A stretch of DNA of 50,301 nucleotides, taken from Mycobacterium simulans (GTDB lineage Bacteria > Actinomycetota > Actinomycetes > Mycobacteriales > Mycobacteriaceae). Numbering within the stretch: the first letter of the stretch is position 1; each line of letters starts with the position of its first letter. The notes beneath the pieces are model-generated. The model saw only the letters and a list, made by a program, of their open reading frames with translations. It was not told where the DNA came from and searched no databases. Below, in pieces: positions 43,778-50,301 of this stretch. Where the stretch lies: NCBI RefSeq assembly GCF_900232995.1, contig NZ_OCVX01000004.1, positions 1 to 50,301 on the forward strand. The letters are read 5' to 3'. Made by a program: the position numbers and the translations under genes.

Positions 43778-43854
43778 TGGTCGGGCTGACAGGATTTGAA
43801 CCTGCGACCACTTGACCCCCAGTCAAGTGCGCTACCAAACTGCGCCACAGCCCG
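43778..43854 (-). tRNA. tRNA-Pro (anticodon GGG)
   Basis: Read on the minus strand, the acceptor stem CGGGCTG (43848-43854) pairs with CAGCCCG (43782-43788). The T-arm GTTCAAATCC is present, and the anticodon stem CTTGA/TCAAG encloses the loop CTGGGGG, giving anticodon GGG. CCA is encoded at 43778-43780. Its 3' end faces the IS, PGRS and PKS remnants, so it may have served as an integration site. Confidence 0.93.
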
Positions 43855-43913
43855 GTGCCACCGAAACTACCGGCGGCAGGTCGACAGCCTACCGCAGCGG
43901 CACTACTACCCCA

Positions 43914-44381
43914 CTACGCGACCTGCGAGCCGGCCCCCGCAGCCCGGGCCCACAGGAGCGACGAGTACACCGTCCGCCCATCGGGCAGGGTCAACTCCGA
44001 CGACAGGGTCAAACGGTCACCCTCGAGGTCGCTATGCCGCAGATGGAACTGACCCAGATAATTCGGCACTAGGGATAGCTTCGCCTCATGCCGGATATCA
44101 CCGGAAGCCTCGTCGACGAAGTACCGCCCGCTGTAGGCCAGGTATCCCAGCGCCGCGGCCGCGGCCTGCTCGGTGCTACCGCCGCTGGCCACCGGCCGGT
44201 CGTAGTCCGGCCGTCCCGCCGACTGGATCTGAGCCGACATGTAACCGTCGGGGGTGTACATGATCAACCCCTGCGCATCCTCACCGTGCGGGTACCGAAC
44301 CGGGCCATCAACGCTGTCCCGCTCCACATAGGACACCAACTCCCACGCCCCAACTAGCTTGTCGCGCAAGGATTCTGACAT
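43914..44381 (-). CDS. lipocalin-like domain protein
   Basis: The 155-aa protein has the lipocalin-like (PF13924) pattern: LVGAWELVSYVERDSVDGPVRYPHGEDAQGLIMYTPDGYMSAQ and a later YSGRYFVDEASGDIRHE strand. These cytoplasmic beta barrels bind small hydrophobic ligands; some act as cyclases or isomerases. GGGAGG is 7 bases before the ATG, one base after the IclR stop, making it the last gene of the catabolic operon. Confidence 0.75.
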   Translation of the reverse strand: MSESLRDKLVGAWELVSYVERDSVDGPVRYPHGEDAQGLIMYTPDGYMSAQIQSAGRPDYDRPVASGGSTEQAAAAALGYLAYSGRYFVDEASGDIRHEAKLSLVPNYLGQFHLRHSDLEGDRLTLSSELTLPDGRTVYSSLLWARAAGAGSQVA

Positions 44382-44382
44382 C

Positions 44383-45159
44383 TCAAACCTCCCTCGCCTC
44401 GAACACTGCGTTCACTTTCCCAACCCAGGCGAGCAGCGCCTGAGCCAACTCCCCTTCGCGGCCGTAGAACCGTTGCGCCGGAACCGGCACGCTGATGGCG
44501 ACCAACTCCGAGCTCACCCCTTGCAGCACGGCACCCACCGCACAGATGCCTTCGGTCTGCTCCTCTCGGTCATACGCGACGCCTTCCACGCGAATGCGAT
44601 CGAGTTCCTCACGCAACGCCGCCACGCTGGTGAGGGTGTTCGCGGTCAGCGGCACCAGTCGACCGGGCAAGGCCGAAGACAGGTGCTCGGGCCGCAGCGC
44701 GGCCAACATCGCCTTGCCGTTTGCGCAGCAGTACAGCGGGAACGCCTCGCCCACCGCACTCATGGCCCGCAACCGCCGCAGCGGCACGACCTGGTCGATG
44801 AAGTCGGCCCGATCCCCATTCAGCATCGACAGGTCCACCGTTTCGTCCAGCTCGCGCGACAGCTGCGTCAAGAACGGGTGCATGTCTGTCACGACGCCAA
44901 GTCGAACCGTCGAAGCCATGCGTGCGATCTCCGGGCCGAGCCGGTAGGGGCCGCGGGCCCCGCGCTCGGCAACCAAGCCCTCGTCTTCCAGCGCGTTGAG
45001 AATTCGGCTCACCGTCGAGCGAGCCATGCCCACCCGCTCGCCGATCTCGGCCTGGCTGAGCCCACCTGGGTGTGCCTGCAGCACCCGAAGTATCTCGGCC
45101 GCACGGGCAATAACCTGGATGCCGCTTCGGGCGTCCTGAATTTCGGAGTTGACGCTCAC
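44383..45159 (-). CDS. IclR-family transcriptional regulator
   Basis: The 258-aa protein has an N-terminal winged helix (IQVIARAAEILRVLQAHPGGLSQAEIGERVGMARSTVSRIL) and the IclR ligand-binding domain (LDETVDLSMLNGDRADFIDQV; CCANGKAMLAAL). GTG 45159 overlaps the BKACE stop by four bases, with GGAG 7 bases upstream. It probably senses a pathway metabolite and controls the operon, perhaps through the palindrome at 48883-48900. Confidence 0.88.
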   Translation of the reverse strand: MSVNSEIQDARSGIQVIARAAEILRVLQAHPGGLSQAEIGERVGMARSTVSRILNALEDEGLVAERGARGPYRLGPEIARMASTVRLGVVTDMHPFLTQLSRELDETVDLSMLNGDRADFIDQVVPLRRLRAMSAVGEAFPLYCCANGKAMLAALRPEHLSSALPGRLVPLTANTLTSVAALREELDRIRVEGVAYDREEQTEGICAVGAVLQGVSSELVAISVPVPAQRFYGREGELAQALLAWVGKVNAVFEAREV

Positions 45160-45977
45160 GAGTGATCTCCGGGCAAACACAACAGCGCCGCGGCCTCCTC
45201 GACGGAGGCAACCGGCAAGTCCAAGGCTTCGGCAAGGCGCATCGTGCGCTGCACCAGCGCCAGATTGCCCGGCGCCAGCTCACCCTTGCGCACGTACAAG
45301 GTGTCCTCCAGCCCCACACGTGCGTTACCGCCCAGGGCAAGCCCCATCGCAGTCAGCTCCAAGTTGGCCCTCCCGATCGCAATGACCTGCCACACAGCCC
45401 CAGGCGGGAGCCGACGCACCATCGTCAGCAGGTTATCGGCGGTGGCCGCCATCCCACCCCGCACTCCAAGCACGATGCTGAACTGCAAAGGCTCGGCCAG
45501 CAGCCCCTCCTCCCAGAGCTGTAGACAGGCCTCGAGATGCCCGGTGTCGTAGATCTCAAGTTCCGGTTTAATGTCCAGCTCGCGCATGCGCGCCGCCAGC
45601 CGACGGACGGCATCCGGTGGATTGCGGAATTCGCCGGCGCCAAAGCTCATCGAGCACGGGTTGAGCGTGGCCATCCGCGGCCTTAGCTCTACCAGTTTCT
45701 CGCGCTCCTCGAATGGCACCGTCAGGCCGACCCCGGTGGACATCTGGATCAGGATCGGGCACCGCTCGCTGATGAGGTCCATGGCCCGCCTAGCAACCCT
45801 GAGATCCGCTGTGGGCCTTTCATATTCGTCCCGCAGATGGATGTGCGCCACCGCGGCGCCAACCCGATATGCCTGCTCGACGGCGGTCGCGATTTCCTCC
45901 GGAGTCGTCGGCAATGCGGGGTTATCGGCCTTGGTGGCAATGGGCCCGGTCGGGGCGACGGTAATGACGACGCTCAT
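45156..45977 (-). CDS. BKACE (DUF849) beta-keto acid cleavage enzyme
   Basis: The 273-aa TIM-barrel protein has family motifs VVITVAPTGP, VGAAVAHIHLRD (metal His pair), STGVGL and NPCSMSFG, and a late VGLEDTLYVRKGELA. BKACE enzymes condense a beta-keto acid with acetyl-CoA to give acetoacetate and a new acyl-CoA. The start overlaps the restored cupin stop (ATGA), with GGAG 5 bases upstream. Its substrate is undefined; the dehydrogenase two genes earlier may produce the keto acid. Confidence 0.88.
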   Translation of the reverse strand: MSVVITVAPTGPIATKADNPALPTTPEEIATAVEQAYRVGAAVAHIHLRDEYERPTADLRVARRAMDLISERCPILIQMSTGVGLTVPFEEREKLVELRPRMATLNPCSMSFGAGEFRNPPDAVRRLAARMRELDIKPELEIYDTGHLEACLQLWEEGLLAEPLQFSIVLGVRGGMAATADNLLTMVRRLPPGAVWQVIAIGRANLELTAMGLALGGNARVGLEDTLYVRKGELAPGNLALVQRTMRLAEALDLPVASVEEAAALLCLPGDHS

Positions 45978-46011
45978 GACTTCTCCGATGGTGCGTGTGC
46001 GACGGTGACCA

Positions 46012-46263
46012 TCAGCAGCGCATCGCGGTCCGAACGGTATATACAGACCGCACTTCGCCTTTGGCCAGATGCATGCTGTCGAGCCGGCCCAACACGGTCT
46101 CGGCGCCGAGAGTGGTGACAACCAACGCACCGTCGAGCACCACGTAGACGGTTTCCTCTTGGGTTGGGGCATTCTCTTCGAGTCCCTGCAGCCGCATCGT
46201 GCACACATCGTGGTGCGCGGGCGCCACATACGTTGGAGCTTCGGATACGCGCGTCACGTTCAT
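46012..46263 (-). pseudogene. cupin-domain protein, 3'-frameshifted
   Basis: The 83-codon frame has a small cupin (NVTRVSEAPTYVAPAHHDV; ETVYVVLDGALVVT). It ends prematurely at 46012. Removing two bases from the TATATA run at 46038-46043 restores a C-terminus (YRSDRDALLMVTVAHAPSEKS) whose stop overlaps the BKACE ATG by the same four-base ATGA pattern as the other junctions. The ancestral protein would be about 95 aa. Confidence 0.65.
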
Positions 46264-46265
46264 GG

Positions 46266-47096
46266 TCAGGCCGCCTGCCCGGTCTCGATTCGGTAATTGC
46301 CGGCCGGATCGACGATCGCCACCAGCCGCACAATGCAGCCGTCGCCGCCGACCCAGCGCCACGGGAACGCGGCGAAGGTGACGCGCTTACCGGTGACCTT
46401 GTCCAGGTCGCCGCCGACGTTTTCAAACCCGTAGATGCCCTTGGACAGAATGGCCCGATGGCAGGGCTCCCATTCGGGGAAGTCGTCGAGCGCCCTGCGG
46501 CCGGTCAGCTCTTCGTATTCGCGCACCGCCCAAGGCAACAGGCCGCCCTGCGCTGCCGCGGGGCCATGCGGGGCGATCGCCGTTGCGAGCGGGTGGTCCA
46601 GGGCCTGGGTGTCGGTGCCGACGGCTTTAACCCCTTTGGCCGCAAACCATTCGCCGGCTTCCTTGTAGAAGCCTGGCGAGTAGGCGTAGTACTCGGCGCT
46701 GTCGGCGTACTTGTGGTGCCATCCGGTGTTGACGATGACGATGTCGCCGGGCCGGATTTCTGGCCCGGCCTTTTCGAGATCCTCGGGAGTAACGACTTCC
46801 CACTTGTTCTTCGGGATTGAGACCACGACTCCGGTGCCGAAGAAGGCACTTAGCGGGATCTCGTCCAGGAACGGCGTGCCTTCGACCACGTGTGCCGGCG
46901 CGTCGATGTGGGTGCCGGAATGCATGACGGTGGTGATCTTTTGGGTGAGCACACGGCTTTTGGCCATGCCGTGCAGTCGCTCGATCTTGACATCCTCGAA
47001 GTACGGCCACGCCGGCACACCGTGTCCCCACGGGTGCGACAAGTCGTAGAACTGCAACTGTGACTCGGCTTTACCGAGGGGCCAAGTGAGACTCAT
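46266..47096 (-). CDS. cyclase/kynurenine formamidase-like hydrolase
   Basis: The 276-aa protein has the metal-binding HSGTHIDAPAH signature and DLSHPWGHGVPAWP of the cyclase (PF04199) family, which hydrolyse formamides, lactones or amides. GGGAG precedes the ATG by 8 bases and the start overlaps the dehydrogenase stop (ATGA). Substrate unknown; it could open a cyclic precursor in the operon's pathway. Confidence 0.85.
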   Translation of the reverse strand: MSLTWPLGKAESQLQFYDLSHPWGHGVPAWPYFEDVKIERLHGMAKSRVLTQKITTVMHSGTHIDAPAHVVEGTPFLDEIPLSAFFGTGVVVSIPKNKWEVVTPEDLEKAGPEIRPGDIVIVNTGWHHKYADSAEYYAYSPGFYKEAGEWFAAKGVKAVGTDTQALDHPLATAIAPHGPAAAQGGLLPWAVREYEELTGRRALDDFPEWEPCHRAILSKGIYGFENVGGDLDKVTGKRVTFAAFPWRWVGGDGCIVRLVAIVDPAGNYRIETGQAA

Positions 47097-48004
47097 GGCT
47101 TTGTCTCCCTTCTGTTTTCAAGCTGCGCAGTGATGTGCCGAGCAAGCCGCGCGGCGGTGGCCTCGCGGGCCCCGGCGGGCCAGTCGAGGAAGCCGTGACC
47201 GGTGCGCGCTCCGAGTTGTCCGGCGGCGACCAGTTCGCGTAGCAACGGACTGGGGTGCTGATCGTGATTGAGGCTTGGGATCACCGCGTCATGAATTGCC
47301 AGGGTGAGGTCCAATCCGATGTAGTCGGCGTTTTCCAATGGCCCAAGAGTCGCCAGTCGCAGCCCGATTGTGTTGCGTACCACCAGGTCCACGGTTCGCG
47401 CATCGCACACGCCTTCGGCAACCAGCGCGATCGCCTCGCGCCACAACGCATGCTGCAGGCGGTTGCCGATAAATCCTGGTACGTCGCGTCCGACACGCAC
47501 CGGCAACTTGCCGGCATCAGTCAACAGGGCAACAACGCGGTCCGCGGTCTCCAGAGTGGTTCGTGCACTGGGTATCACCTCGACGACCGGGATAAGGTCC
47601 GGCGGATTCCAAAAGTGCGTCCCGATCACGCGGCTGCCGTCGTCCACCCGCTCACCAACGCCGCCAATAGGAAGCACCGAAGTGTTGGTCGCCAGCACCG
47701 CCCTCGGCGCAAACGCAGCCAGGCGTTCAAAGAGTTCTTGCTTGATAGCCAGGTTTTCGACAATGGCCTCGATCACTAGGTCAGCACCCCGTACCGCGGC
47801 CGCGAGATCGGCAACGGCGGTGACCAAGCCACGACCGGCACCGGTCACCTCGCGAGCCTCCACCGCTGCGGCGTCAAGGATTTCGGTGTTGGTGTCGGTG
47901 ACGACTACATCCAAACCCGCCGACGCCAGGACGCCCGCGATCCGGCGACCCATTAGACCGGCTCCAACGACCGCCGCGCGGGAAAACCCGTGGGAGCTCA
48001 GCAT
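47093..48004 (-). CDS. 3-hydroxyacid (3-hydroxyacyl-CoA-type) dehydrogenase
   Basis: The 303-aa protein has the NAD-binding AAVVGAGLMGRRIAGVLASAG, the catalytic THFWNPPDLIPVVEVI and the C-terminal helical domain (PGFIGNRLQHALWREA; NADYIGLDLTL). Its short length resembles free-acid enzymes such as L-carnitine or L-gulonate dehydrogenase rather than FadB. It would make the beta-keto acid that BKACE cleaves. ATG 48004 overlaps the SDR stop. Confidence 0.85.
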   Translation of the reverse strand: MLSSHGFSRAAVVGAGLMGRRIAGVLASAGLDVVVTDTNTEILDAAAVEAREVTGAGRGLVTAVADLAAAVRGADLVIEAIVENLAIKQELFERLAAFAPRAVLATNTSVLPIGGVGERVDDGSRVIGTHFWNPPDLIPVVEVIPSARTTLETADRVVALLTDAGKLPVRVGRDVPGFIGNRLQHALWREAIALVAEGVCDARTVDLVVRNTIGLRLATLGPLENADYIGLDLTLAIHDAVIPSLNHDQHPSPLLRELVAAGQLGARTGHGFLDWPAGAREATAARLARHITAQLENRRETKP

Positions 48005-48801
48005 GCTGTATAGCCCCCGTCCAGATACATCACCTGGCCGGTGTAGAAGCTGGACGCGTCGCTGAGCAGATAGATCAGTGGGCCGATGAAATCTTCGGGC
48101 TCGGCGAAGCGGCGCAACGGGATTCGGGCGAACATCGCGTCGCGGGTCACGCGTGCCTTCGCGTCGTCGGCGTACATCCACTCGGTCAACTCCGACCGGA
48201 AAACCGTTGGGGCAAAAGCATTTACCCGGATGCCCGCGGCGCCCCACTCGGCGGCCAAGCTTTTGGCCAGCAGGTCGGTGCCCGCCTTCGAAGGACAGTA
48301 TGCGCTGTAGCCCGCCTCATGACCCAGCGAACCGCGAACAGAGGAGACGAGGACGACGCTGCCTCCTCCGCCCTGCCGCAGCAGCACTCGCCCGGCGGCT
48401 TGGCACACCAACCAAGCGCCGCGCAGGTTGGCGTCCATCACGGTGTCGAAGTCCTCGACCGCCATCTCCGTGATGGGTGCGACGTGATTACTGCCCGAGG
48501 CCACCAGCACCCCGTCGAGACGTCCGTGGCGGGCAATCGCCGCTTCGACCATGGCCCGCGCGTCCACCGGGGTTTCGGGCCTGCGCGTGACCACCGCGGC
48601 GTCTGCGATGCCGGCGTCTTCGACCAGTTCGGCTAGACCCGCGGCGTTGCCGCCGGCCAGGGTCAGCCGCGCCCCCGCTTCAGCTAGCGCCCTGGCCGCA
48701 ACGCTGCCGAGTGAACCGGTCGCGCCGGTGATCAGGATTGACTTGTCCTGCACGCTGAACAGCCTCATGGCCATGCTGGGCGCCCGCTGCGTCGTCGTCA
48801 T
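47998..48801 (-). CDS. short-chain dehydrogenase/reductase, first gene of the BKACE operon
   Basis: The 267-aa SDR has ITGATGSLG, the catalytic SSVRGSLGHEAGYSAYCPSK and a C-terminal LDGGYT. AGGTGA lies 7 bases before ATG 48801. It opens a coupled run of genes SDR, dehydrogenase, cyclase, cupin, BKACE, IclR and lipocalin-like. It could oxidise an alcohol group in the pathway substrate. Confidence 0.88.
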   Translation of the reverse strand: MTTTQRAPSMAMRLFSVQDKSILITGATGSLGSVAARALAEAGARLTLAGGNAAGLAELVEDAGIADAAVVTRRPETPVDARAMVEAAIARHGRLDGVLVASGSNHVAPITEMAVEDFDTVMDANLRGAWLVCQAAGRVLLRQGGGGSVVLVSSVRGSLGHEAGYSAYCPSKAGTDLLAKSLAAEWGAAGIRVNAFAPTVFRSELTEWMYADDAKARVTRDAMFARIPLRRFAEPEDFIGPLIYLLSDASSFYTGQVMYLDGGYTAC

Positions 48802-48882
48802 GATCGTTCACCTATTCCCGCAATACGGGCATATTGGCCCGCTATGCAAGAAGTGTAAGAAACCGACCGGCCTTGGTCAACG

Positions 48883-48900
48883 CTATATCTTGCGATATAG
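48883..48900. promoter_or_regulatory. perfect 7-4-7 palindrome upstream of the BKACE operon
   Basis: CTATATC (48883-48889) and GATATAG (48894-48900) are perfectly inverted around TTGC. A second pair, CGGGC/GCCCG, occurs around 48826-48841. The site lies 82-99 bases upstream of the SDR ATG and is the best candidate operator for the IclR regulator. Confidence 0.55.
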
Positions 48901-48938
48901 GTATCAATGCTCGTATCGTGGGAGAACTGAGTTCGGCG

Positions 48939-49535
48939 CTATGTCAGACCGCTCAGATCCCGGATTATCGACTGCGCCGCATTTATAAGGACGATCGCTT
49001 CGAAACCGGCAGCGATCGAGAACAGCGCGGTGTCGGCGGCGATCGGGTCGCCGATCGCCCTGACCAGCCCATACGGGTCACCACCGAGCGCTTGCAAGAT
49101 CGCGTTCGCGAAGAGGTGGAGGTCATACGCCGGGACAGATACGACGGCGGCAGTCACGAAGTCTGCCGTCGGAAGCAGAACCGCGTAACTGGTCGAGATC
49201 GCGCTCGCGAGGGTATTCGCGACATTGGTGATCGGCGGCGGGCTGAACGACGACGGCTGAATCGACTGAATCGACGACAGCGCAAACGACTTCGCCACCG
49301 CCTTGAATGCCGAGATGTCGAGCCTGGCATCGGTCGACCCGGCGCAAAGCGACGAAATGATGGAGCTCTGCGAGAAGCCCACAACGGCAACGTTATTGCC
49401 CGCGTCGACTTGCTGCTTTATAGCGCTTTCCAAAATCGTAACGCCCTCGGCCACAGACACATTCGGGGTCAAATCCTTGATGCCGGTGAGCGGATAGAAC
49501 GCCTCGGGAGTGAACAGACCTTGGGCGTTCGCCAC
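48939..49535 (-). pseudogene. PE-PPE domain protein, 5'-truncated
   Basis: The frame gives the PE-PPE esterase domain: QGLFTPEAFYPLTG, the serine motif VVGFSQSSIISSL and a C-terminal SLPAYD-like segment (VSVPAYDLHLFANAILQALGGDP). No PE or PPE N-terminus precedes it; an in-frame TGA lies near 49680, before GTG 49535. A segment after the serine motif also appears deleted. It has probably lost its export signal and is likely a relic. Confidence 0.65.
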
Positions 49536-49750
49536 CGTGAAACCCGGGTAATGGGGCGTGATGTATTTCGAGACGACGGGCCACCCCCCAAAGCCATTTG
49601 CAGTCAGCGTAGTTCGACCCGGCCAGTGGGTGCGCTCGGCAGCTCCGAATAACGACTTGCGAAAAGTTCCGGATTGGCAAACTCAGGCCGTGGCGACGGC
49701 GATACTCTTTAATGTACTGCGGTCAAGGATGACCGGGTGGGAGTGCTGCA

Positions 49751-50301
49751 ATGTCCTACCTGGTGACGGTCCCGGAAATATTGGCTGCGGCGGCGGGGGA
49801 TCTGGCGAATATTGGCTCGGCGCTTGGCGCGGCCAATGCGGCGGCGACAACTCCGACGACGGCGATACTGGCGGCGGGCGCCGATGAGGTGTCGGCGGCC
49901 ATCGCCGCGCTGTTCTCCAAAGAGGCCCAGGCATATCAGGCGCTCACCGCCCAGATGGAAGCGTTTCATCAACAGTTTGTCCAGGCGTTGAACGCCAGCG
50001 CAGGCGTGTATGCCAGAGCCGAGACCACCAACGTCCTGCAGATCTTGGAGCAGCAGGCGCTCGACGTGATTAACACGCCCACCAATTTGCTGCTGGGGCG
50101 CCCACTGATCGGCAATGGCACCGACGCGACGGCGCCGGGCCAGGCCGGCGGCGCCGGTGGCTTGTTGTACGGCAACGGCGGCAACGGCGCGCCCGGCGCT
50201 ACCGGACAGCCCGGCGGCGCCGGCGGCGACGCCGGGCTGATCGGCAACGGCGGCGCCGGGGGCGCCGGGGGCAAAGGCAGCAATCTCGGCGGCCCAGGGG
50301 G
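49751..50301 (+). CDS. PE_PGRS family protein (partial, runs off window)
   Basis: ATG 49751 with GGGAG 8 bases upstream opens a canonical PE domain (SYLVTVPEILAAAAGDLANIG; ETTNVLQILEQQALDVINTPTNLLLGRPLIGNG). Gly-Gly-Asn/Ala repeats (GGAGGLLYGNGG) run to the end of the window. PE_PGRS proteins are exported by ESX-5 to the cell surface. At least 183 codons are present; the C-terminus is beyond the window. Confidence 0.93.
   Translation, partial: MSYLVTVPEILAAAAGDLANIGSALGAANAAATTPTTAILAAGADEVSAAIAALFSKEAQAYQALTAQMEAFHQQFVQALNASAGVYARAETTNVLQILEQQALDVINTPTNLLLGRPLIGNGTDATAPGQAGGAGGLLYGNGGNGAPGATGQPGGAGGDAGLIGNGGAGGAGGKGSNLGGPG

Overview
The window looks like chromosome of a slow-growing Mycobacterium. 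The evidence is PE, PE_PGRS and PE-PPE proteins, an MmpS/MmpL pair, VapBC modules, a GabD2 homologue, a DosR-type USP/kinase pair, an Rv0455c homologue, and high-GC coding sequence with frequent GTG starts. The species cannot be named from the sequence. Gene names come from recognising protein families by eye, not from a database search.

1-9.2 kb: the left edge carries a 116-nt stretch that folds into a nested RNA-like structure. A PPM-type methyltransferase is divergent from a MocR/GntR regulator. A dienelactone hydrolase, a redoxin, a DUF4383 membrane protein and a cNMP-binding protein with an RHH-like tail follow. Next come an intact vapBC pair with a repeat-rich operator, a DUF2993 (LmeA-like) lipoprotein-type protein and a PE protein with an aspartic protease domain.

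9.2-18.3 kb: gabD2, a vapC fragment and a DUF167 gene precede a tight four-gene minus-strand operon. It encodes a FAAL-carrier-thioester reductase megaenzyme, a PF10118 protein with diiron-like ExxH motifs, an EphD-like epoxide hydrolase/SDR fusion and a 2Fe-2S flavin reductase. This looks like an uncharacterised lipid aldehyde/alcohol pathway and is one of the two most interesting systems here.

18.3-31.3 kb: an AT-richer gap contains an orphan RHH partition-like gene. Then come a lipid kinase, an SDR, a DMT permease, a vapBC30-like locus fused by a one-base insertion and truncated, a DosR-like module (PPOX, USP, Rv2004c-type kinase), a VldE-like secreted protein, a YdeI/OmdA protein, a K+/H+ antiporter divergent from a TrkA-type RCK protein, and an acyltransferase-3.

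31.3-43.9 kb: an Rv0455c-like secreted protein, an HSL-family esterase and a PucR regulator lead to mmpS-mmpL-MFS followed by a lone PKS ketosynthase fragment. That fragment runs into a headless PGRS tract, then an IS481-family remnant with its terminal inverted repeat, ending at a tRNA-Pro(GGG). The 35.5-43.8 kb block looks like a decayed or recombined lipid or siderophore export island beside a tRNA.

43.9-50.3 kb: a translationally coupled catabolic operon on the minus strand (SDR, hydroxyacid dehydrogenase, cyclase-type hydrolase, frameshifted cupin, BKACE, IclR, lipocalin-like) has a perfect 7-4-7 palindrome upstream. A 5'-truncated PE-PPE gene and the start of a PE_PGRS gene close the window.
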